A stretch of 64,000 nt of DNA from Spizellomyces sp. 'palustris' (taxonomy: Eukaryota; Chytridiomycota; Chytridiomycetes; Spizellomycetales; Spizellomycetaceae): contig QEAR01000041.1 of NCBI GenBank assembly GCA_006535965.1, positions 1 through 64,000 of the forward strand, read 5' to 3'. Made by a program: the position numbers and the translations under genes. Of this stretch, positions 57,566 through 64,000 are shown one piece after another. The notes below the pieces were generated by a model. The model did no database searches. It was not told the DNA's origin and saw only the letters and a list, made by a program, of their open reading frames with translations. Position 1 is the first letter of the stretch; every line of letters begins with the position of its first letter.

Positions 57566-58543
57566 TCATGATGTCTCGTAGAGACGCTCCTGCTCAATGA
57601 GCGTCATCACTTGTTCTGGGACAAGATTCTTCAGCTCTGCTCTTATTCGCGTAGCTTCCTCCACTTGGCCCTCATGTTTACATTTCCAGAACTCTTTCAG
57701 CATGATTCGTGCCTTCGTGCTGGAAACCTGTGCTGTTCCTCGTGGGTCCTCCAGCCATCCTTGCATCTTGACGATATGAGCTTCGAATCTTCCCACAATT
57801 GGATTCCGTTTACGGGCATCCTCCAGCCAATCTCCTAATGTGTCATGGCTCTCCGACGAGGCCCCTTCCATCAACCGATCAGCACATATGATCCGGCTGC
57901 TACAGAAAAATACTTCCATGTCTCTATCCATATTGGAATTCTTGTAGTACTTGGGGTCAAAAAACCGTATTGTGGTATCGTAACCCATTATGAAGTGTAG
58001 GAATACGGGGGCTGTGCCATCCGACAATAACAGGGAGTGCAGGGCGCGGGCTTTGTCGAGGAATATGCCACAAGTGGTTATGGCAATACCGATTCTGTCA
58101 GACGGTACATCACTCTTTGAGGCGACCGTCTGAACAAGTGCCTGCATCATGAGAAGGCGGTCTGTGACAGACGTACCAGACAAGGCTTTATCGGCATTCT
58201 TGGTTGCAAAGAGCAGAAGATATGCATCAAAGTGTTCCGAGATTTCGGTGCCTTGACTCGCATGACTGGATGCCAGGCTTGTAGCTGATTCGGGGTAGTG
58301 GTCTAAAAGATTCAACTTCATTGTATCCTCAAGTAACTTTGCGTGCGCGACAGTTGGTGGGTTGAAGGAAGAGTCCAGAATTGCAAGGTGTGCTGGACGT
58401 GTCTTCCTGATATTTGATAGGATCTTTGACCATCCATAATTGGCGGGAATGAGCTGTACGCCCGGCGTATCAGCGAGAGAAGCCTCTTGGAAGGATTGGG
58501 AAAAGTGTTGAAGCTCCTGTCGGGAGCTCGTCGAGATTCGCAT
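57566..58543 (-). CDS. POF1-like nucleotidyltransferase (NMNAT-like)
   Basis: One open frame of 325 residues from ATG 58543 (the frame extends upstream but without an ATG). The nucleotidyltransferase start is AHLAILDSSFNPPTVAHAKL, where the usual GxFxPxHxGH motif appears as SFNPPTVAH. FDAYLLLFATKNADK follows, then HFIMGYDTTIRFFDPKYY, and the SxTxxR-type site reads AQVSSTKARIMLKEF. This matches yeast POF1 (YCL047C) and other fungal proteins annotated as nicotinamide mononucleotide adenylyltransferase-like. The reaction would be ATP plus NMN to NAD, but for the POF1 branch it is not firmly shown. It converges with EAF7, 93 bp between stops. Confidence 0.82.
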   Translation of the reverse strand: MRISTSSRQELQHFSQSFQEASLADTPGVQLIPANYGWSKILSNIRKTRPAHLAILDSSFNPPTVAHAKLLEDTMKLNLLDHYPESATSLASSHASQGTEISEHFDAYLLLFATKNADKALSGTSVTDRLLMMQALVQTVASKSDVPSDRIGIAITTCGIFLDKARALHSLLLSDGTAPVFLHFIMGYDTTIRFFDPKYYKNSNMDRDMEVFFCSSRIICADRLMEGASSESHDTLGDWLEDARKRNPIVGRFEAHIVKMQGWLEDPRGTAQVSSTKARIMLKEFWKCKHEGQVEEATRIRAELKNLVPEQVMTLIEQERLYETS

Positions 58544-58759
58544 CGCTGGAGGTCGAATTAGCAAAGCAAGGGAAGATCGCAGTACCTCCAGATATGGCTA
58601 AATGAATGACAGCGCCCCTCCCACTGCTCCAGATCCTACTTGCTGCTTGGCACAAGAAGAGTGGAAATGACTTTGGCTTAAGCCTTCTGGACACCTTGTG
58701 GCCAGAAGCAATCACCTACAAAAGATTTGCTTTACACGTCTGCAGCTACTAAAATTCCT

Positions 58760-61700
58760 ATGTCAGTAGTGAGTTCCAGGGACATTATCCCTTATGTATG
58801 TGCCGTCTGGATGTTTCGGTCGACTTTGGGTTTTGTACCTGAGATTTGCCGTATTACTTTTCCCATTACCTACCGTTATTGTATACAAACGTGTTCATTG
58901 GCCAAAATGGAACCATTTATCTAGGTTTTTCGATGCATTTTGTGTCCCCTCGAATATTCCTCCACTCCAGGCCCGAGCCCTTCCCCTTCTATTTCAAACC
59001 TGCACTCTGATGCTGAATCGATCAGAAGCGAGAATAGCAACTCCACAGCACGCTCAAATGCCAGTAGATCCGAAAAAGCCAGAAAGTTTGGCCGCCTTCT
59101 TGGACCTTCTGCCGGAAAGGGGAACTCTGTAGAGGCTGTAGAACCGCCAGGACCTCGGCGACCACCTCCAACAGGTGCCCTTGAATTAGCCGCAAACATC
59201 AGAGAGCCGCTTGGATTGAGATTTGAGGATGTGGACAGCATACAAAGAGAAGTAATAGAAACATTCGGTTCAGAGGTAGAAAATGACTGAGCGTCCCACG
59301 GTTGCCTTCTGGACGCATGATATTGATTTTGGAAACAGCACATTTCAGCCGATCTGATGATTTACCTCCAACTGCTCATCCGTGACGTCGGTATCCTATC
59401 GCCAACAGACTTCCACGATTTTAATGTGTATCTGGCATGGAAGCGATTTGAGCGAGAAGCGGTCGAGAAGCTGATTAGTTCCACTGGCCATGGAGCCGTC
59501 TCAGCAGTCGTCGAGGGTGCAGTCTCGGATTTGTCTAGTGAAGATGATGCCCTGATTTCTTTTGCCGTACAGAGTGCAACCGGTTTATACGCAAAGGATC
59601 ATAACGGTCTCAGCAATCCATACTGTGTCATCATGTTCAATGGAATCAGTTATGTTAGCCATACAGTGGAGAAGAGTTTAAATCCGCGTTGGAACTTCAA
59701 CGTGCCATTGTATGTTCGCATGTTATTCAGCTTATTTAGACATTCATACACTAAAACTGAGCGTATGGTAGAAAGGTCAAGTCGGCATCCGATCCACTCC
59801 TCTTGACAATATGGAATCGTTCCACAGATCGGCCTCGCGATCGTCGTGGTGACGCATTTTTAGGGATGTGCACCATAACCTCCGGACAACTATGTCAAAG
59901 TAGCTTAGACCAACATTACAACCTTGACAAGCGCTCTACTCGAAGTCACGTCAGCGGACAAGTACATGTTGTCGTTGAACGGATCACAACCGATAAGGAT
60001 AAACCAAACATGTGGAAGAACGCGCTGAGAGCTCTACCCCCTGATCCTCGGGTCGTGTATGCAACATTAGTGAAGAAGTTCCTGGATTGTGCAGTAGCGA
60101 AGTATGACGGAGATTCCCTGCTGCCGGAAGGATACCAGAGAGTTTTAGACAGCGTTGCCGCTATCTGGCGAGTTGGTCTTCCCTACAGGGCTATGATGTG
60201 AGTCAACCCAGTCGAAGATTGGGGCTATCGCCCCTCTGCAGCCCATGTTCCTTAACCATCCTCTCTTACAGTTATTTTGAGGCCCTGACTTCAATGTTTT
60301 CTCAAGCGATCATTCCTGCAAGCGTTCTACAACGGGAGGCCTTTACTAAAGCGGATAAGCTCTCCACCAACCACTTTGTTACTATTTCTGATGTGCGTCA
60401 CTCCGACTTTGAAGGCAGTTCTGACTGACATGTGCTCATGCCCTTATTGAATCAAGCTTGATATTTTTCGACAAGCTTGTGCAATACTTTCATCCCTCCT
60501 AAGCCATCAGCTCAGCACATTCTTCAATCATCCTCTTACCACCCAGAGAGCGCGCGAGTTGGATGCAATCGCTGGCATGTTGGCCGCAATGCAAGCAAAT
60601 AAAGCATTGGGCATGGCCGATGTTGATGTCTCTAAAGTGGCTAAGAAGTTACTTACGGTGAGTGATGCAAATTGATTGTTAATGTCGAAGGCTTGTACTC
60701 ACTGAATGGATAACCAGGATGCCCTTGAGGCCAGATACCATGGGTTGCATGCCATAGCTCACGCCTCCCAAGAATTTCTGGACGACGGGCTCATTAATCT
60801 GGTGAAAGCGGTGAGACACGAGCTGGAACTATATCACGCACACGTCGATACGGCTCTATACTTTGGGTATTCCGGTGTACCTGCACATGCATCTCTAAGA
60901 TGAATATTAGTTAATCCAAGCTGGTGTTTAGATATGTCCATATACCAGATCTGGCTGCCAAAGTCTTTTCTGACCGGCTTATACCAGAGCTTGATCGATA
61001 TGCGAATGCATATTTGGCTTCTCCGGATCTGGCTAATGCATTTGAGCTGTATCATGAAGTGCAGGCGATGCGGGGTGTCTACGAAACAGTGGATTATAAG
61101 TATGTCTCCATTTAACTCTTGGGTTGGTGCCATGATTGATTGGTGTGGAGGATGTTGCAGGCTTGCGGAAAAGTTCTCCACACAGACTTTGTTTACTCCA
61201 TTCCTACGGGAATGGGTAGGTGTCTCAGGTACGTGAATAAGCGCTTTTGAGCTAAACGATCTCGTGCTTTCCGTGATGCATTTTCATCTTTCAGAAAAGA
61301 AGTTCATCGAATGGATGCAAAATGGTATTGATGTGGATGAGGTATATCCTATTATCTTGCGTCTATTGTGTCCTCGTGCCCATGATGTGATAATGCTGCA
61401 TCCGTGTCTCGTAGTTTTGCCCGTCATCTACCACAGTTCTCTACTCCTCCTCCGTGTTGGATATGTTCACCTCATTCCAACAACAACTCGACTTTATCGT
61501 CAACCTGAAGTGGCCAGATCCTGACGAAGAGCGTGCAGTGATCTTCAGATTGGCACAGGTGAATCTCGCGTCAAGCATCATATGAGTACGTCGCAGCTAA
61601 TATCAGTTGGACAAGGCGATCACTGAGACACTTCGGTCTTACTGCGATATTATGGTACACCGAGTGGGCGAAGATTTTCGACATTTTACTACAAGCACCG

Positions 61701-63286
61701 CGGCTTCAACAGTATCTACCAGCGGAAAGAAGAAGAAGCTTAAATTCCAGTTTGGCAAGGGTAAAAAGACGCGGCAAATTAATCCGGACGAAATTCGAAT
61801 ACCTTCCAAGGTGGGTCCGGGAGATGTCTAACGCCCCAATTCTTTAAGTATGCTTCAAGCTGTCTGTTTAATATAAACGAAGGCTTGCGTCAGAATCAAC
61901 AATATGGATGCACTTCCTGTTCGATTTGGCGATTTTTGCGACAGAATATTCCCGCGTCCCCAACAAGCTCCAGACGTGCCCAACGCTGACCCTGACGTTC
62001 CTCCACCACTCCCACCAAAACCTTCACCTGGTTCGATCCTTCTAACCACCCCATCACTGATCCGTCTCACGATTCTCCACGGCCAGCGTCTAACGGCGAC
62101 ACGGCCATACAATATCCAATTCTCCCTGCGCATCCGTATGGGAAAGCGTGAAATTGGGGAGACCCGATCAGTGCCTCAGTCCGCGAGTGCTGTCTGGAAT
62201 GAAGCTTTCTACTTTTCATTGGGTGCGACGGATTTGATCACCCCGGTAGAGATTTGTCTTATGCATCGGGTACCACCAGAAAAGACTGGTGAATCAGAGA
62301 GGCTGTACATGTTCGCGAGGGGGACTTTGAGACTAAACCCCGCGGCAGCAGATATGGAAGTGGCAGTGGATCTTGGTGGGAGCGGAAAAGTCCTTGTGCA
62401 AACAAAGATTGAAAGCGATGTCGTTTCTTTGAAAAAGCGAGTAGCATCGGATGTTGAGAGGGGACTAGAGAAAGCTGTGAATATTTTCGCTGAGAAGGTG
62501 AGTAGATTCAGGTATTGCTTTTCACAGCATGGTAGTGATACTTGCAAAACCTTCGACAGGTTTGCTACGACATGAAAGATAGGCTGAAAACAGTTTCTCG
62601 CAAACACAAAGTCAGCGGATACAAGAACCTTATCACAAAACTGAACCAAAAGGATTCAGCTTCTTCGCTGTCTTCTCATTCCATCTCGCCGACTCAGATT
62701 TCCGATGACGAAATCGAGAACGATCTAGAGTTGTTACTGGGCTACATCAATGTGAACCTCGAAGTACTTACCGAGTCCATGGAGCATTCGTTAGCGTTAC
62801 GAGTTGTCAAGGGCGTCTGGGTACAGGTAGTGAATCATGTGGAGGCATTGGTAGTTGGAGAGGTTGGCGACGAAGGGAAAGACAAGAGGGAATGGGACGC
62901 GAAGAGGATCGGGTTCATAAGACGAAGTATGGAGGTAAGGTTTAAGAAACGTTGAGTCTTGAGGTTGCTCCATTAATTTCATGTTCTGTGTAATGCAGTT
63001 CCTGGCAGCATTCTTTCACAGCGATGGCGAAGGACTACCTAAAGAGGAATTGGAGACGGAAAGATTCAAACAATTATGTCAGCTGCTAAATATGTACCAC
63101 ACTTCAAAGAAGGAACTACAGCGATTGTACCTTGCCCAGCAACAAAGTGCAAGTACAGTGGTAGGCGAGAACTTACGGGGGGGAGATTGGATTTTAAAGC
63201 TGATTCGTGTCAAAGGAGGAAAGGAGTTCGTGGATGAAATTGTCGCTAAAAGAGTGCGGTGGGGTGGTGAGGCGACCACTATGTGA
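58760..63286 (+). CDS. Munc13/Ync13-like C2-MUN protein
   Basis: About 15 exons. The start is tentative (ATG 58760, MSVVSSRDIIPY, then an intron to about 58924). A disordered Ser/Pro head (SRSEKARKFGRLLGPSAGKG) leads to REVIETFADLMIYLQLLIRD across an intron. The first C2 domain is visible at 59560-60000: ALISFAVQSATGLYAKDHNG, SNPYCVIMFNGISYVSHTVE, KSLNPRWNFNVPL, then TIWNRSTDRPRDRRGDAFLG. Helical MUN-type exons follow (KADKLSTNHFVTIS, YQRVLDSVAAIWRVGLPYRA, VAKKLLT, RLIPELDRYANAYLASPDLA) up to about 61800. A second C2-like region at 61980-62460 includes LIRLTILHGQRLTATRPYNI and SASAVWNEAFYFSLGA, and then more helix to 63286. Fungal relatives (S. pombe Git1/Ync13) work in exocytosis and endocytosis balance at septation. 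Confidence 0.75.
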
Positions 63287-63458
63287 AACTCGTTATTTAT
63301 TTTATTCAATAGATATGATTCGAGTACGTTTCTTAACTAGAATAATAGTCTATAGTCTTGCGATATCGATCGTTTTAAATATCGCCATATATGGAAATTG
63401 GCTGCGCACGGTATTGTAAGCCCATTTGTACAAATACGGCAAGATGAGTAGTGGGACT

Positions 63459-63502
63459 CAGCCAATAGCCGCGCGACATGTGCAGCCAATCAGCGGGCGA
63501 CA
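63459..63502 (+). promoter_or_regulatory. Tandem CCAAT elements, ERSE-like
   Basis: CAGCCAATAGCCGCGCGACA and CAGCCAATCAGCGGGCGACA start 24 bp apart and share 16 of 20 bases. Each has CCAAT, nine G/C-rich bases, then ACATG or ACAGC. The animal ER stress response element is CCAAT-N9-CCACG in BiP promoters, so these are candidate unfolded-protein-response sites. Confidence 0.55.
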
Positions 63503-63573
63503 GCAGTTCGCAGCTACCAAACGCGTAAAGGTGCCCCGAAACTGCGAGAAACGGCTGAAGGCCGCCGTCGGCT

Positions 63574-63580
63574 TATAAAA
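63574..63580 (+). promoter_or_regulatory. TATA box of KAR2
   Basis: TATAAAA followed by GGAGG, 182 bp before the ATG and about 30 bp before the C/T-rich transcription-start-like region. Confidence 0.7.
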
Positions 63581-63679
63581 GGAGGGTCAACCTGAGTGCT
63601 TCTTCCCCCAAGCTTGACTTTCTCCCTATCCTCTCTCCCCTCCCCTCCTCGCGTGGTTGTCTAGTTTCTCGAAAGAGAG

Positions 63680-63747
63680 GTATGCAGTTCCTCTTCTATC
63701 TACACTGTGCTTGGAACCGTTCGGGACTCACCTTGTTTTCGCCTTAG
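63680..63747 (+). other. Intron in the KAR2 5' leader
   Basis: GAGAG|GTATGC at the left and GCCTTAG|CATCCACA at the right, 68 nt, ending eight bases before the ATG at 63756. Size and borders match the coding introns in this window. Confidence 0.6.
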
Positions 63748-63755
63748 CATCCACA

Positions 63756-64000
63756 ATGAAATCACGAACATCTTCAGCAGTGCGCTGGATAGCCCTTTGG
63801 TTGGCCATTGTGGCAGCCTGCTGTGTAGCGAACGTCTCGGCAGCGTCTGAGGATGCCGCTTCGGGCCCTATTATCGGTATTGACTTGGGTACAACGTACA
63901 GGTTCGTAGACAGGCTGTTCTGTGGAGGCGTGTTGACTACAATTAAATGCATATTCCCACTAGTTGTGTTGGTATTTACAAGAACGGCCGTGTTGAGATC
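63756..64000 (+). CDS. KAR2: ER Hsp70 chaperone Kar2/BiP (5' part, cut by window edge)
   Basis: Exon 1 is 63756-63901 and exon 2 starts at 63964 and runs off the window. A signal peptide ([20 protein letters not shown] followed by ACCVANVSA) precedes the Hsp70 start [20 protein letters not shown] GRVEI, split by the intron inside the serine codon of TTYS. Signal peptide plus this Hsp70 start identifies the lumenal ER member rather than a cytosolic Hsp70. It folds secretory proteins, pulls chains through Sec61 and senses ER stress. Confidence 0.95.
   Translation, partial: [81 protein letters not shown]

Larger units (their letters stand above)
63287..63755 (+). promoter_or_regulatory. KAR2 promoter and 5' leader
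   Basis: Contains two 20-nt CCAAT repeats (63459-63478 and 63483-63502), a TATA box (63574-63580), a C/T-rich leader (63600-63660) and a leader intron (63680-63747). The first 130 bp are the 3' flank of the Munc13-like gene. Confidence 0.7.

Noticed and set aside
58470-58715. Minus-strand frame upstream of the POF1-like start (GHKVSRRLKPKSFPLFLCQA)
   Set aside because: It has no ATG, lies in another frame than POF1, and no donor/acceptor pair joins it convincingly, although it looks somewhat protein-like.
1-64000. Transposable elements, viral fossils or CRISPR
   Set aside because: No reverse transcriptase, integrase, transposase, capsid or repeat-spacer array was recognised in any frame, and no long terminal repeats were seen by eye. 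Short non-coding elements could have been missed.

Overview
The window reads as a gene-dense nuclear segment from a zoosporic (flagellated) fungus, most likely a chytrid-type lineage. Fungal features are short introns (mostly 45-80 nt, GT...AG), a fungal-type Egh16-like secreted protein, a Nud1/Cdc11-like septation scaffold, a POF1-like protein and a fungal Munc13/Ync13-like protein. The flagellum is implied by a SPAG17/PF6 central-pair protein, a ZC2HC1-family zinc-finger protein and a homolog of the cilium-restricted C22orf15 family. All assignments come from reading translated exons and recalling family signatures; no database was searched.

Layout. 0.5-1.6 kb (-): secreted Egh16-like protein with a Gly-rich repeat tail. 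2.0-3.4 kb (-): two-membrane-segment protein with a PPxY tail. 4.7-6.8 kb (+): PKA-type catalytic subunit. 7.2-13.1 kb (-): SPAG17. 13.3-17.5 kb (+): Nud1/Cdc11-like leucine-rich-repeat scaffold. 17.6-18.1 kb (-): mitochondrial uL14. 18.7-19.8 kb (+): syntaxin-5/Sed5. 20.2-22.0 kb (+): ZC2HC1. 22.1-24.9 kb (-): SRP72. 25.1-25.5 kb (+): small unknown. 25.7-26.9 kb (-): rhomboid protease. 27.1-28.2 kb (+): proteasome beta7. 28.6-29.2 kb (+): unknown. 29.3-32.5 kb (-): long coiled coil. 32.9-34.8 kb (+): lysyl-tRNA synthetase. 34.9-35.7 kb (-): C22orf15-like. 35.8-37.7 kb (+): Pol III subunit RPC3. 37.8-39.6 kb (+): ALG1. 39.7-41.6 kb (-): DUS2. 42.2-43.7 kb (+): F-box-like. 43.7-49.8 kb (-): topoisomerase II. 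50.0-52.1 kb (+): UTP15. 52.2-52.7 kb (-): APC11. 52.9-54.3 kb (+): coiled coil. 54.5-55.5 kb (+): methyltransferase with CCCH and CCHC fingers. 55.7-56.4 kb (-): complex I NDUFA11-type subunit. 56.5-57.5 kb (+): EAF7/MRGBP. 57.6-58.5 kb (-): POF1-like. 58.8-63.3 kb (+): Munc13/Ync13-like. 63.8 kb to the edge (+): the start of ER Hsp70 (Kar2/BiP).

Genes are packed head-to-head with 100-300 bp shared promoters and tail-to-tail with as little as 26 bp between stops. There is no operon logic; the genes are mostly housekeeping, with a scatter of cilium genes. I saw no rRNA, convincing tRNA, CRISPR array, transposon or viral fossil. The most unusual items are the methyltransferase-CCCH-CCHC protein, the repeat-tailed Egh16-like protein with a predicted mature N-terminal histidine, the PKA catalytic subunit whose APE motif reads AAE, an 11-nt microexon in TOP2, and duplicated CCAAT elements upstream of KAR2. 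I found no clear evidence of a wholly new multi-gene system.
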